Numbered from the stretch's first letter, positions 35,436 to 45,286 are shown. The stretch: DNA of 64,000 nucleotides from Frankia casuarinae (GCF_000013345.1 NC_007777.1:2480001-2544000); one strand, 5' to 3'. Notes: generated by a model from the letters alone, not told the origin. Numbers and translations are program-made.

Positions 35436-36903
35436 TGCCTACCGCGGTCGCGGCCCCAGCCACCAAGCAGGCCATCGGCCCAGGGGCGTCGGGCTGGGAG
35501 CCGGCCGCGCGGCCGGTCGGCCCGTGGGATACGGCGTCGTTGGACGACGTGCTCGCGGCTGTGCCGACCTTGTCGTGGTGGAACGCGAAGCGGCAGCAGG
35601 CGCAGCGGTCGGTTGCCGGTGTCGAGCTGCTGCTGGACTGGCTGGGCCGGGTGCCCGGCGGCTGGCAGGACCGGTGGGAGCATGCCGAGGCGATGCTCGG
35701 TCCCAGGTGGGCGACCTGGTCAGCCGCCATTCCCGAGCCCGACAGGCCCTGCGGCGAACGCCATCGCGTGGTGCTGACCCGAGGGCTGGCCTGTCTGCTG
35801 CGGATGAGGCTCGTCCGGCCGAGCTACCCGTTCCTGACCACCTACGGGCCGACGACGACGTTCGCGGTCGTCCGCGACCTGGTGAGCCCGGAGTTGTTCG
35901 CCTGCGCGGCCGACGCCGCGCGGGCGTGTGGCGGCCATTCCGAGAACGTGCTCAGGAAGGCGCTGAACGTCCTGACCGCGATCGTGATCCATACCGGTGG
36001 CAGCCTGAACGAGGTGACCACAGGCGACCTCCTCGCGTTCCAGTCAGCCACGGCGCCCAGCCGCGGCCGGACGCGTGACGGTTCCCACCTGGCCTGGCAG
36101 ATGATGGTCGACCTGGGCGTCTTCCCACCGCACTCCACGCTGCACGCCGCCATGCGCACCGGCCCGCAGAGCACCGCCGAACTCGTGGACCGCCACGGCA
36201 TCGCCGACCGGCAGATCCGCGAGTTGCTGATCCGCTACCTCGACGAGCGGCGTCCCGCGCTCGACTACAGCACCTTCCGCATGCTCGTCGGCCGTCTCGC
36301 CGGGGCGTTCTGGGCCGACCTCGAACGCCATCACCCCGGCATCGACACCCTCAATCTGCCACGCGAGGTCACGGATCCCTGGAAGGAACGGCTGCGTTTT
36401 CCCCAGAACGGCGGCAGCCGCCCGACCCGGCAACGACACATCGACACCCTGATCACGGTCCGCGCCTTCTACCTCGACATCGCCGAATGGGCACTGTCGG
36501 ACCCTTCCTGGGCGCCTTGGGCGTTCCCCAGCCCGGTGCGCAAGAGCGACACCGCGGGAGTCGTCAAACAGCGCCGCGCCACAACGGCCTCGAACTCGGC
36601 GACTGCGGACGCCCCTACGGCACCCCCTGCATCCACGAACACGCCTGCGTCCGCTGCCCCATGCTCCGCGTCGACCCCCGCCAACGCACCCGCCTCGAAC
36701 AGATCATCCGCAACCTCGGCGAACGCATCGAGGAAGCCAAAGCCAACGGCTGGCAGGGCGAAGTCGAGGGCCTCAAGACCAGCCTCGAAGCCGCACAGCG
36801 CAAGCTCGCCGGCCTGGACCGCGCAGCCCGCAACACCTCCAAACCAGCACCACTCGGAATGCCACCAATCCCACCCAAAATTTCAAGATCAAAATCCGGA
36901 TAA
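35432..36903 (+). pseudogene. large integrase (TnpB-like), internally deleted and frameshifted
   Basis: The first about 380 residues resemble the long (around 700-residue) recombinases that pair with the upstream type (VRPSYPFLTTYGPTTTFAVV, ending SDPSWAPWAFPSPVRK). At about 36570-36580 (VVKQRR) the sequence jumps, one frame off, to the family's C-terminal tail: RHNGLELGDCGRPYGTPCIH, then HACVRCPMLRVDPRQR and a coiled-coil-like helix (LEQIIRNLGERIEEAKANG). The catalytic domain is deleted. The native frame would run to 36991 as noise; the tail frame ends at 36903. The third partner (TnpC-like) is absent. Confidence 0.72.
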
Positions 36904-37656
36904 GCGGGTGCCTGGGATATCCCGCGAGCTTGGTGGGTGCAGCTGGCCGAGGACGGGCGTCTGGTGGTGCCGCTGCGGATCCTCGGGCTGACTCGAACGG
37001 TCGTGTTCGAGCGGGCCGGAGCGGTTCTACGGAGCCGGTCGGTCGTGGAGGACGGGTTCATGCCGATGCGTGCTCTCGGTGCCGTTCGCGAGCAGAACAT
37101 CCGGGTCGGTGCCGGCCCGGACCTGACAATTCGGCTCGATGACGATCGCCCGGTGGATGCCTCGGCGTTGCGGGGCGCGTTGGATCACCCTGTGGCGGCG
37201 TGCTGGACCGGGGTCGCCGTCCCGTGGGGCTGGACAGAGCATCTCGATTTCTGGCTGGCCACGCTGGAGGGCTTCTGCCGGCTCCTAGTGTCGCGGGCTG
37301 CGGTCGATGACGGCCGACTGATGGCGCCGAAGGGACCGTGGGGAAGCATGGGGATTGTTGAGGGCGGGACTCTGGCCTATCTCACGACGCGGCCGAGTCC
37401 TACCGGCGATGCGAAGATGCCCAGCTACGAGATCGGTGCCTGCGGCTACGGCCCGCGGGGCGGCGAGCTGGCGTCCCGGCTCGCCGAGCGGGTCCGCGAC
37501 TGGGACCGTGACGGTGGGCAGGGCGTCCGGCTGTGGATCGAGGCATATCCGGCTGACGCCGTCCCTCCGGAGATGCCAGGTGTGCTGCTTGCGGTCGACA
37601 AGCGCGACAGTCGGGTTCTCGTCCGGGTGGCCGAGCAGGTACCCGCCGCGGTTTGA
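36904..37656 (+). pseudogene. FxLD-type protein-L-isoaspartate methyltransferase, N-terminally truncated
   Basis: The frame opens immediately after the integrase tail with GAWDIPRAWWVQLAEDGRLV, which is the end of a PIMT-like Rossmann domain (DIPxAWWxQLxxGGRLVVPLR). About 220 residues of the family's C-terminal region follow (DGRLMAPKGPWGSMGIVEGG, YEIGACGYGPRGGELASRL, VLLAVDKRDSRVLVRV). The SAM-binding half is missing, removed at the recombinase-cassette junction. Methyltransferases of this architecture accompany FxLD-type lanthipeptide-like clusters; that link rests on memory of the family and on the LanC-like neighbour. Confidence 0.6.
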
Positions 37657-37675
37657 CCGCCTCGGCCGGGCAGGG

Positions 37676-38265
37676 TCAGGACAAGAGCAGCAGGGCGTCC
37701 CAAGTCGTGCGCAGGTCCTCGGGCATGGGGCACCCGGCGTACTCGGCGAGAGCGAGCGCCGTTCCGGCAGCGCCAGTGAGGAAGCCGGGCCGGACGGTGG
37801 CCGCGTTCCCGGCGAGGTGGGCGAAGCCGAAACGGCGCGTGGGGTCGAACGCGCCGGAGGGGTGCACGGTGACAGCGTCTGGGTGACGGTCCGCTGAGGC
37901 CGCTGATGACGTCGTAGACGTGCCATGGAGTGCTCACCGGCCGATGGGTGAGGGCGGTGCGGTGGTACCCGGCGATGATCAGCGAAGCGGCCAGGCCAGC
38001 GCCGGCGTGGTACACGCCAGTGGGGTGGGCGCCTCGCGGGGTCTGGCGGGCTGCGTGGGTCCAGTGGTTCGCCGCGGCTGTGGCGAAATCAGGGTGGACG
38101 GCCGCCAGCCGGGCGTGCAGCAGTGCCGTCCCGGGCAGGCCGTCGGCGAGACTGGCCGCGGCCTCGGCCGGGAGAGCGGCCGTGACCGTCTCGGGGCGCA
38201 GGAGCCGTTCGGCGAGGGCGGTCAGTGATACCGGGCTCTGGACGCGGCGGGAACGATCTGCGATG
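37676..38265 (-). pseudogene. LanC-like lanthionine cyclase, internally deleted
   Basis: Read leftward: ALAERLLRPETVTAALPAEA, SLADGLPGTALLHARLAAVH, GVYHAGAGLAASLIIAGY, HVYDVISGLSG (the LanC N-terminal half, ending at the GLSGxG turn). A frame change at about 37890 then gives FGFAHLAGNAATVRPGFLTG, AAGTALALAEYAGCP and WDALLLLS, the C-terminal end. The middle, which would hold the Cys/Cys-His zinc site (WCxG and CHG), is deleted. LanC enzymes add Cys to dehydrated residues in lanthipeptide precursors. It is convergent with the methyltransferase, 19 bp apart. Confidence 0.65.
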
Positions 38266-38533
38266 AGTCGTTACTCTTTGCAGCTAGGCTGTGACAGCAC
38301 CAGTCCAACTGTGACAGCCGGAAGTCACGTTGGTTGGCCAATCCGGCGCTTGCGGCTCCTGGACCCGGGCGGCGGTCAGGAAGCCGCCGACGACGACACG
38401 CCCAGGTCTGGACATCACGAGCGTCGGTCCTTCAGGACTGATGTGGCTATGCCAGAGACCGATGGCAGGCATACACAACACGCATAGACATCGTCACCTG
38501 GAGTCCTAGTGGGTGTCGCTGCAAGTTCGTCGG

Positions 38534-39284
38534 TTATGCGGCGAGGTTGAGGCGGCTGGCGGTCTTCAGCAGGTCCGCACGGGTGTACTTCCAGTCGAAC
38601 CGGGTCGCGGTCTGGTTGTAGAGCGTTTGGAAGCCCATGACGCGGGCGGCGAGCGCGTCGAGGTCGGCGAAGTCGGCGAGGTCGCCACGCTCGATCGCCT
38701 TGCGCTGCAGGATCGAGAAGTACACCTCTACCTGGTTGAGCCAGGACGCGTGGACCGGCAGGTGGACCAGCGTCGCGGTCGGGTGGGCTGCGCGCATCCG
38801 GTCGATGGAGGCTTGGCCCCGGTGGGACGAGCCGTTGTCGACGATCCAGAACACCCGCCGCGCCGAGGCGTACGGCTCGCTGTTCATGACCTGGGCGGCG
38901 AGCCGGCCGAAAGGGACGATCCCGGTGGTGTCCTCGATCCGGCCGATGACCTGGGCGCGCTGGACGTCGTAGGCGGCGAAGTAGGCCACCGTCCCGCCGC
39001 GTTCGTACTCGAACTCCACCCGCGGACCGTGGCCGGCCCGAGCGGCGCCGGTCAGCCAACCCCGCCAGGCCCTCGCGGGCGAACCGGCCCCGCCACTTGC
39101 TGACGGTGTCCTCGCAGACATCAAGCTGAGCGGCGATCGCCGCGTTGCCCGCTCCACCGGCCGCCGCGAGCACGATCCTCGCGCGCAGCCAGGCACGGCG
39201 GAGCACGGTCGCCGACCGGACACGGCGGGCCAGCTCGGCGCGGACGTCGTCCGTCAGAATGATCGCGGTGGCACGGCGAGACAC
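38534..39284 (-). pseudogene. IS630-family transposase, internally deleted
   Basis: From GTG 39284 the N-terminal HTH region is read (TAIILTDDVRAELARRV, AAIAAQLDVCEDTVSKWRGR, LADRRRSGRP). At about 39030-39050 the frame changes and joins the catalytic part: FEYERGGTVAYFAAYD, VFWIVDNGSSHRG (second Asp), HLPVHASWLNQVEVYFSILQ (Glu). The first catalytic Asp and about 120 residues are missing. The copy is dead. Confidence 0.72.
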
Positions 39285-39375
39285 TCCCGATGTCCTAGCG
39301 GGCAGGTCACACCGGCCCACCGCCCCGGCCCCGCCCACAGGCAACCCGCCGACACCCCCGGCCACAATCAGGGCT

Positions 39376-40083
39376 GTGGCCGGTATCCCAGAATCGACGA
39401 AGATCTCCCTGCGGCAGCGGCTGGTCGAGCACGCCACCGGCAGGTGGCCCAGGATCACCGCGCTGTCCACCCGCTACCGTGGCCCGTTCGTCTACGTCAC
39501 CGCGACCGATCCCGACGGCGACGCCCAGCCACTGTGCCGGCTGCGCTACGTCGGCTACGCCAACAACTGGGGCTTCGCCATCTGGCGAGCCAGCCACAAC
39601 GACTACGCCGACTCCATACTGGCCGACGGATCCCCGACCGGCACCGCCGAAGCCGCCCTCGACCTTGCCGCCGGCCTCTACCTACCCGCCACCGCCGATA
39701 ACCGACGAACTAACGGCGACGCCCACTATCTGGGGCTTCGGGAGATCCGCCTGCCCGCCACGATCTGGGATCAGATCCTCGCCGCGATTCGGTCCCGTGC
39801 GGTCACGGCCTCGACCGGTGACAGCGCGGGCTCAGATCTGCAAGGGCTGCGACGGGCACGGGGTCCGGGTCACCGTCCACGCCACGGTCCTCGGCCACCC
39901 GGAAAAGTTGATCTCGTGCTGCCCGTGGTGCGCCGGCACGGCCGCACCATCTGCACCGCCGGTCAGCGTGGGTGCAGGGTTCGTTCCAGGCTGTCGAGAA
40001 GGGCGCGGGCGGTGAACGGCTTCTGGAGGTGGGCGACGCCGGGCGGGAAGCCGGCCACGGACTTCTCGGCGCCGGCGGCGTAG
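39376..40083 (+). CDS. conserved hypothetical protein, 3' end probably disrupted
   Basis: From GTG 39376 about 110 residues look like a real conserved domain: RWPRITALSTRYRGPFVYVT, PLCRLRYVGYANNWGFAIWR, ASHNDYADSILADG and EAALDLAAGLYL. This pattern is common in uncharacterised actinobacterial proteins near mobile DNA. After GLYL (about 39700) the frame is not convincing. It nominally reaches 40083, overlapping the end of the antisense histidine kinase, so the true end was probably lost. Function unknown. Confidence 0.5.
   Translation: MAGIPESTKISLRQRLVEHATGRWPRITALSTRYRGPFVYVTATDPDGDAQPLCRLRYVGYANNWGFAIWRASHNDYADSILADGSPTGTAEAALDLAAGLYLPATADNRRTNGDAHYLGLREIRLPATIWDQILAAIRSRAVTASTGDSAGSDLQGLRRARGPGHRPRHGPRPPGKVDLVLPVVRRHGRTICTAGQRGCRVRSRLSRRARAVNGFWRWATPGGKPATDFSAPAA
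39818..40015 (+). CDS. possible small CxxC zinc-ribbon protein or remnant
   Basis: In a second frame GTG 39818 opens 65 codons with AQICKGCDGHGVRVTVHATV and ISCCPWCAGT, two CxxC pairs 20-25 residues apart, as in small zinc ribbons. The C-terminal 20 residues overlap the kinase gene on the other strand. There is no clear ribosome-binding site. A similar double CxxC arrangement is seen at 63210-63377. Confidence 0.3.
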   Translation: MTARAQICKGCDGHGVRVTVHATVLGHPEKLISCCPWCAGTAAPSAPPVSVGAGFVPGCREGRGR

Positions 40084-41954
40084 CCCGACATCAGCATGAC
40101 CGGCAGCTCGGGGCGGGTCCGACGGAACTGTTCGATGAGCTGGTAGCCCGTCATGCCGGGCATGATCGCGTCGGTGAGCAGGGCGTCGATCCGCGTCGTC
40201 CCGGGACCGAACCGGTCGAGGGCCTCGGCCGGGGAACCCGCCTCGTGGACGAGGTAGCCGGACCGTACGAGGATGCGCGTGGTGACGGCGCGCACGGCCG
40301 CGTCGTCCTCGACGACGAGGATCGTCTTCCCCTGCCCGCGGGTGGCGTCGTCCCGGGTGGTGTCGTCCCGGGTGGTGTCGACGGGAGCGGGCCCGCTCCT
40401 CGCCGTGGCGGGCAGCAGGATCCGGATGGTCGTCCCCTTCCCGACCTCGGACTCGATGTCGACCTCGCCGCCGGCCGCCTTGACCACCCCGTAGACGGTG
40501 GCGAGGCCGAGTCCCGTCCCCTCACCGGGTCCCTTGGTGGTGAAGAAGGGTTCGACGGCGCGACGGATCACCTCCGGGCTCATGCCGCACCCGGTGTCGG
40601 CGACCGCCAGGCAGGCCCAGCCGCGCTTCGGGCGTTCTTCCGGCGACGGCCGCCCGTGCGCGGCCGGGCGGTCCGCGGGAGACGGGCCCCGGTCCCGGTC
40701 CAGGTTCGCCGTGCTGAGGGTGAGGCGGCCGCCGTCGGGCATGGCCGCACGGGAGTTGACGACCAGGTTCATCACCACCTGTTGGATCTTGCTCGGGTCG
40801 ATCGTGACGGGGTGGAGATCGGGATCGAGGAGGGTGACGATCTCGATGTCCTCGCCGATGGTGCGTCGCAGCAGGTTCCGCGTCCCCTCGACCACCGCGT
40901 TGAGGTCGAGGGTCTCCGGCTTCGACGACTCCTGCCGGCTGAAGGTGAGCAGTTGACGGGTCAGTCCGGCGGCCTGGTCGGCGGCACGGCTGATCTCGTC
41001 CATGTCGGCCCGGCACGGGTCGTCGTCGGGAAGGGTGTCGAGGACGATCTCCGCATAGCCGGTGATCACGCCGAGCAGGTTGTTGAAGTCGTGCGCCACG
41101 CCGCCCGCGAGCCGGCCGAGGGACTCCAGCCGCTCGGTCTGATCCAGCTGGCGTCGCAGCCGCTCCCGTTCCTCGTCGGCATGGACCTGCTCGGTCACGT
41201 CACGCAGGATGCCCTGCACCGCGACGAGGTGGCCCTGGTCGTCGTGGACGCCGACCACGCGTTGCTCCGTCCAGACCTCGACGCCCTCTCGCGGGTGCCA
41301 ACGGACCCGCAGCGGTTCGGGGTTCGCCGTGCGCCACGAGCCCTTGAGGGTGGGCCGGTCCTCCTCGTCGACCAGCGAGAACAGGGTGTCGGGGCGGCCG
41401 CACAGGTCCTCGGGCGGGTAGCCGGTGATCATCCTGATCGCCGGGCTGACGTACTCGACCTCGGCCCGCGGGCACAGCCGGCAGCGGAAGAGGACGTCCG
41501 TCGCCTGCTCGGCGAGCAGCCGGAACCGCTCCTCGCTGCGTCGTAGGGCGGCCTCGGCCTGCCGTCGTCTCTGCCGGTCGTCGGCCTCCCGCAGTTCGCG
41601 CTGCACCGCGGGGACGAGTCGGCTCATGCGATCCTTGAGCAGGAAGTCGTGCGCGCCGGCCCGCATGAGTGCCGCCGCCGTCTCCTCGCCGACCTGGCCG
41701 GAGACGACGATGAACGGGATATCGAGGCCGCTGGCGCGCAGCTGCATCAGGGCCGCCTCGGCGCCGAACGCCGGCATGTGGTAATCGCAGATCACCAGGT
41801 CCGGAGGCCGGGTACGGAGAACCGACGCGGCCGCCTCGGAGTCCTCCACCCGATCGGAGGTCACCTCGAAACCGCCGCGTCGCAGTCGTTCGATGACGAG
41901 CACGGCATCGTCGTCGCTGTCCTCGATCATGAGGACGTGAATGCGTGGCATCAT
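39963..41954 (-). CDS. hybrid sensor histidine kinase: REC-PAS-HisKA-HATPase-REC
   Basis: The protein has about 663 residues from ATG 41954; an open frame starts seven codons earlier. The N-terminal receiver has its phosphoacceptor Asp in LVICDYHMPAFG and Lys in LLKDRMS. Then a PAS fold (EVEYVSPAIRMITGYPPEDL), a HisKA dimerisation domain with the His in GGVAHDFNNLLGVI, an ATPase with N box QVVMNLVVNSRAAM, G1 DTGCGMS and G2 GEGTGLGLATVYG, and a C-terminal receiver (DALLTDAIMPGMTG). There is no membrane segment, so it is cytosolic. It is last in a three-gene signalling operon on the minus strand. Confidence 0.93.
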   Translation of the reverse strand: MMPRIHVLMIEDSDDDAVLVIERLRRGGFEVTSDRVEDSEAAASVLRTRPPDLVICDYHMPAFGAEAALMQLRASGLDIPFIVVSGQVGEETAAALMRAGAHDFLLKDRMSRLVPAVQRELREADDRQRRRQAEAALRRSEERFRLLAEQATDVLFRCRLCPRAEVEYVSPAIRMITGYPPEDLCGRPDTLFSLVDEEDRPTLKGSWRTANPEPLRVRWHPREGVEVWTEQRVVGVHDDQGHLVAVQGILRDVTEQVHADEERERLRRQLDQTERLESLGRLAGGVAHDFNNLLGVITGYAEIVLDTLPDDDPCRADMDEISRAADQAAGLTRQLLTFSRQESSKPETLDLNAVVEGTRNLLRRTIGEDIEIVTLLDPDLHPVTIDPSKIQQVVMNLVVNSRAAMPDGGRLTLSTANLDRDRGPSPADRPAAHGRPSPEERPKRGWACLAVADTGCGMSPEVIRRAVEPFFTTKGPGEGTGLGLATVYGVVKAAGGEVDIESEVGKGTTIRILLPATARSGPAPVDTTRDDTTRDDATRGQGKTILVVEDDAAVRAVTTRILVRSGYLVHEAGSPAEALDRFGPGTTRIDALLTDAIMPGMTGYQLIEQFRRTRPELPVMLMSGYAAGAEKSVAGFPPGVAHLQKPFTARALLDSLERTLHPR

Positions 41955-42040
41955 GCGCACCTGTCTCGCCGTCATCTAGCCGGCCGTCACCCAGCCCGCC
42001 ACCACCTACATCTCCGGCCGCCGCTCAGCCAGCTGCCGCT

Positions 42041-42544
42041 TCACCCTTCCGCGGCGGGTGAGGCATCGGCATTGGCACCGGAATCGGCATCGCTCTGGGT
42101 GTTCTGGGTGGACTGCCGGTTGAGCAGCAGCCAGTACATTCCCGCCGTCCGCACCGCCTCGGTGAACTGGCCGAAGTCGACCGGTTTGACGATGTAGCTG
42201 TTGACGCCGAGATCGTAGCTGGCCACGATGTCCCGTTCCTCGTGGGAGGAAGTCAGCATCACCACCGGCACGGTCCGAAGGGCCGGGTCGCCTTTCAGTC
42301 GTTGCAGGACCTCCAGGCCGTCGACCTTCGGCAGCTTGAGATCGAGTAGAACGACCTTCGGATCCCTGTCCGGCGACCGGTCGGCGTAGGGGCCGGTACG
42401 GAAGAGGAAGGCGAGCGCCTCGGCTCCGTCCCGGAGAACCTCGATCGAAGCCATGATGTTCTTTGTATGCAGCGCGTGCAGGGTAAGTTCGATATCGTCG
42501 GGATCATCCTCCACCAGCAGAATGTTCGGTCTTTCGATGTTCAC
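42041..42544 (-). CDS. single-domain response regulator (Rcp1-like)
   Basis: The protein has 167 residues from GTG 42544, which overlaps the TGA of the upstream kinase gene (GTGA) behind GAGGAGG. The receiver is complete: LLVEDDPDDIELTLHAL, phosphoacceptor VVLLDLKLPKVDG, MLTSSHEE and NSYIVKPVDF. The last about 25 residues are a Gln/Asn/Asp-rich tail. Stand-alone receivers of this type usually relay from a phytochrome-like kinase to a further hybrid protein, both of which flank it here. Confidence 0.93.
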   Translation of the reverse strand: MNIERPNILLVEDDPDDIELTLHALHTKNIMASIEVLRDGAEALAFLFRTGPYADRSPDRDPKVVLLDLKLPKVDGLEVLQRLKGDPALRTVPVVMLTSSHEERDIVASYDLGVNSYIVKPVDFGQFTEAVRTAGMYWLLLNRQSTQNTQSDADSGANADASPAAEG

Positions 42545-44259
42545 GCCGATACCTCCTCGCTCAGAGTGAAGAAGAAGGTCGCGCCTTTCCCCTGCGCCGC
42601 CTCCGCCCAGATCCGCCCGCCATGGCGGGCGATGACGCGCTGGCACAGCGCGAGACCGACACCCGTTCCCTCGAACTGTTCCGAGCGGTGCAGCCGCTGG
42701 AACACCCCGAACAGCTTGTCCGCATACCGCGGATCGAAACCGGCCCCGTTGTCGGCGACGTAGAAGACCACCCGCCCGTTCTCGCGGCGGCTGCCGATCT
42801 CGATGCGGGCGGGGTCACGGCCCCGGGTGAACTTGACCGCGTTCGACAGCAGGTTGGTGTAGACCACCTTGAGCAGCACCGGGTCGGCCACCCCACGGGG
42901 AAGATCCCCGACGGTGATCCGCACCGGGCGGCCGGCGCGGTCGCCCTCTTGCTCCGCCAGCACCGCGGACACGATCGCCGCCGGGTCCACCTCCCGCTTA
43001 CTCATGGGCTGCCTGCCCAGGCGGGAGAAGGCGAGCAGGTCGTCGATCAACGCGCCCATCCGGTCGGAGCTGCGTTGCACCCGGTCGAGATAGCCGCGGG
43101 CCTGCTCGGGCATGTCCTCGGCGTACTCGTCCATCAGGATTCGGGAGAAACCGCTCATCGACCGCAGTGGCGCCCGCAGGTCGTGGGAGACGCTGTAGGT
43201 GAAACTGCCGAGCTCGTCGATGGCCTCGTGCATCCGCTTGTTGGCCTCGACGAGGCGCGTGTTCGCCTCCGCCAACCGGGCGTTCGTCCCCGCCAACCGC
43301 TCGTTGGCCGCGGCCAGATCGGCGGAGACGCGCAGTCTTTCGGCATCGGCATGATCCAGCCGCCGGCAGATCCCGACGGTGACCGCCAGCAGCATGACCA
43401 CGGTATAGGAGACCACCAGGGCACCCCGGAACGCGACGCCGTAGAACCCGAGCCGCCACAGCGCCACCGCGGTCGTCCCGACAAGGACCGGGACGATGAC
43501 CGTGGCCGGCAGCAACTGGCGGGCGACGCCCCCGCCGGCCCCGGAACTCGCCAGGATCGCCAGCGGGGTATAACCCAACCGCGCCAGCGTCGCTCCGACC
43601 GACAGCACCAGCGTGGCGACCGCCGCCGGGACGGCGACCCTCGTGTAACCGGAAGTGAAATCGACCCCGTACAGATAGCTCAGCAGCACCGTAAAGGAGA
43701 TGAACCCCGCGACGCAGACCAGGGCCTGGGCCACGTACCTTCCTCGCCACCGGCGGGTATCGAACAGTAGCAGGGCGAGCGACAACAGCGCCAGAATGGC
43801 CGCGCCGAAAGGCACGATCCGCCCCGGATGAGACTGCGAGGCTGTGGCCTGGTCGATGAAGAGAAGTTCGTCTATGCCGAAATTCCGATCCACGGCCGAC
43901 TCGACGAGAGAGAGTCCGGAGATCGCCAGTGCAAGGGCGGCGGCCCCCTGTCCCGCCGCCCGGACGGCGGTTCGCCGCCGGCCGAGTCGGCTCCACAGCG
44001 AGAACCCGAGCAGCAGACCGCAGACGGCTCCGTTTGGTTTCGTCGACGGCCAGACGGGTTTGATGCTCGTGAGCACGTGGTTGTCCAGGGTCCAACCGAG
44101 TAGCGTGACCGCGGCCATCACGATCGTGAACACGGCGGCCCAGGATGCGACGGTCTCAAGTCGCGACGCGTGCGCACCGTCGCCGGCGGGCCAGGCCGGT
44201 GTCCCGCTGCCCGCACCCACCCGCACCGGCTTGGCCGGTCCGCGACCCTCTGGGTTCAT
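42541..44259 (-). CDS. membrane sensor histidine kinase
   Basis: The protein has 572 residues from the ATG at 44259, with AGGAGAG just upstream; the longer open frame to 44496 has no site. The N-terminal part (about 45-320) has roughly seven or eight hydrophobic helices, a MASE-like sensor region. A coiled coil of Leu/Ala/Glu/Asn heptads follows (ANERLAGTNARLAEANTRLV), then HisKA (SYSVSHDLRAPLRSMSGFS) and the ATPase (NLLSNAVKF, DNGAGFDPRY, GTGVGLALCQRVI). It is first in the operon with the receiver and the hybrid kinase. The signal sensed is unknown. Confidence 0.93.
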   Translation of the reverse strand: MNPEGRGPAKPVRVGAGSGTPAWPAGDGAHASRLETVASWAAVFTIVMAAVTLLGWTLDNHVLTSIKPVWPSTKPNGAVCGLLLGFSLWSRLGRRRTAVRAAGQGAAALALAISGLSLVESAVDRNFGIDELLFIDQATASQSHPGRIVPFGAAILALLSLALLLFDTRRWRGRYVAQALVCVAGFISFTVLLSYLYGVDFTSGYTRVAVPAAVATLVLSVGATLARLGYTPLAILASSGAGGGVARQLLPATVIVPVLVGTTAVALWRLGFYGVAFRGALVVSYTVVMLLAVTVGICRRLDHADAERLRVSADLAAANERLAGTNARLAEANTRLVEANKRMHEAIDELGSFTYSVSHDLRAPLRSMSGFSRILMDEYAEDMPEQARGYLDRVQRSSDRMGALIDDLLAFSRLGRQPMSKREVDPAAIVSAVLAEQEGDRAGRPVRITVGDLPRGVADPVLLKVVYTNLLSNAVKFTRGRDPARIEIGSRRENGRVVFYVADNGAGFDPRYADKLFGVFQRLHRSEQFEGTGVGLALCQRVIARHGGRIWAEAAQGKGATFFFTLSEEVSA

Positions 44260-44458
44260 GGCTCTCCTAGCGCCCGAACACGATCGAAAGATTCGCTCTT
44301 CGTGAGAGGTCATGACCGTTGCGTGATACCCGCGATCGCCGCCCTCACGCCGCCATCCACCAGCGACCACCTCCCCGGGGAGGTCTTGGGAACGGTGGAT
44401 CGCCCCGCTGGGCGAGGTCGGGTAGAGCGCCCAGCCGAGGAGACGCCGGCTGACTGAC

Positions 44459-45286
44459 ATGATCAGCGGGCCGGTGGTCGGGGGCAGGTCCGCCAAACTT
44501 CAGGAGGACTACCAGTCCTCGATCGATTTGCTGCGGAAGGAAACCGGGAAGACGATCCGGTTCCAGCGGGCAACCGACTACGCCGCCGTCATCGAGGGGC
44601 AGCGCAGCGGCAAGGTCGATATCGCGCTGTACGGGGCACTGTCCTATCTGGTCGCCCGCACCTCCGGAGTGCGGGCGACGGCGGTCGCCGCGGCGCTCGC
44701 GGAGAAAGGTGGTTCGCCGGGCTATCGCTCCTACGGCGTGGTGAAGACCGGTTCGCCGATTCACGACCTCGCGGGTTTCAAGGGTAAGAAGGTCTGCCTC
44801 GTCGACCCGAACTCGACCTCGGGCTACCTCTATCCGCGGGCTGGGCTGATCGACGCCGGGGTGAACCCCGACAGCGAGATCACCGCGGTGCTGGCCGGCA
44901 CGCACGATGCGTCGGCGCTCGGCGTGGCCAAGGGGCAGTGCGACGCCGGGTTCGCCTACGACGCGATGGTCGACAAGAAGCTGATCGAGAAGGGTCAGCT
45001 CAAGGCCGGCGAGCTGACCACGGTGTGGAAGTCCGACCTCATCCCCGGATCACCGATCGCGATCAGTGACGACCTCGATCCCGCGCTCAAGGACAAGATC
45101 GCCAAAGTGATCCAGGAGCACATGAACATCGACTACCTCGAGTCCCATGGGTTCTGCACACCCGGTAAGTGCATGGTCGACGAGTCCGGCGACTGGGGTT
45201 TCGTCAAGGTCGCCGACACCTTCTTCGACCCGGTGCGGCACGTCTGCGAGGTCACGAAGGCCAAGAGCTGCACGGCGGCGGAGTGA
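44459..45286 (+). CDS. phnD: PhnD-like phosphonate/phosphite-binding protein, N-terminally truncated
   Basis: About 275 residues of a PhnD/PtxB-type periplasmic receptor: AKLQEDYQSSIDLLRKETGK, VDIALYGALSYLVAR, FKGKKVCLVDPNSTSGYLYP, CDAGFAYDAMVD. Family members have about 310-330 residues with a lipoprotein signal. Here ATG 44459 follows an unrelated 200-bp gap, has no signal peptide and lacks the first beta strand, so an export-competent start has been lost. As made, the protein would stay in the cytoplasm. The stop overlaps the phnC start (GTGA). Whether the gene is still useful is doubtful. Confidence 0.75.
   Translation: MISGPVVGGRSAKLQEDYQSSIDLLRKETGKTIRFQRATDYAAVIEGQRSGKVDIALYGALSYLVARTSGVRATAVAAALAEKGGSPGYRSYGVVKTGSPIHDLAGFKGKKVCLVDPNSTSGYLYPRAGLIDAGVNPDSEITAVLAGTHDASALGVAKGQCDAGFAYDAMVDKKLIEKGQLKAGELTTVWKSDLIPGSPIAISDDLDPALKDKIAKVIQEHMNIDYLESHGFCTPGKCMVDESGDWGFVKVADTFFDPVRHVCEVTKAKSCTAAE

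Noticed and set aside
38284-38481. 65-codon minus-strand ORF as a RiPP precursor next to the LanC relic
   Set aside because: No FxLD motif, no Ser/Thr/Cys-rich core beyond a few residues and no ribosome-binding site; the position alone is not evidence.
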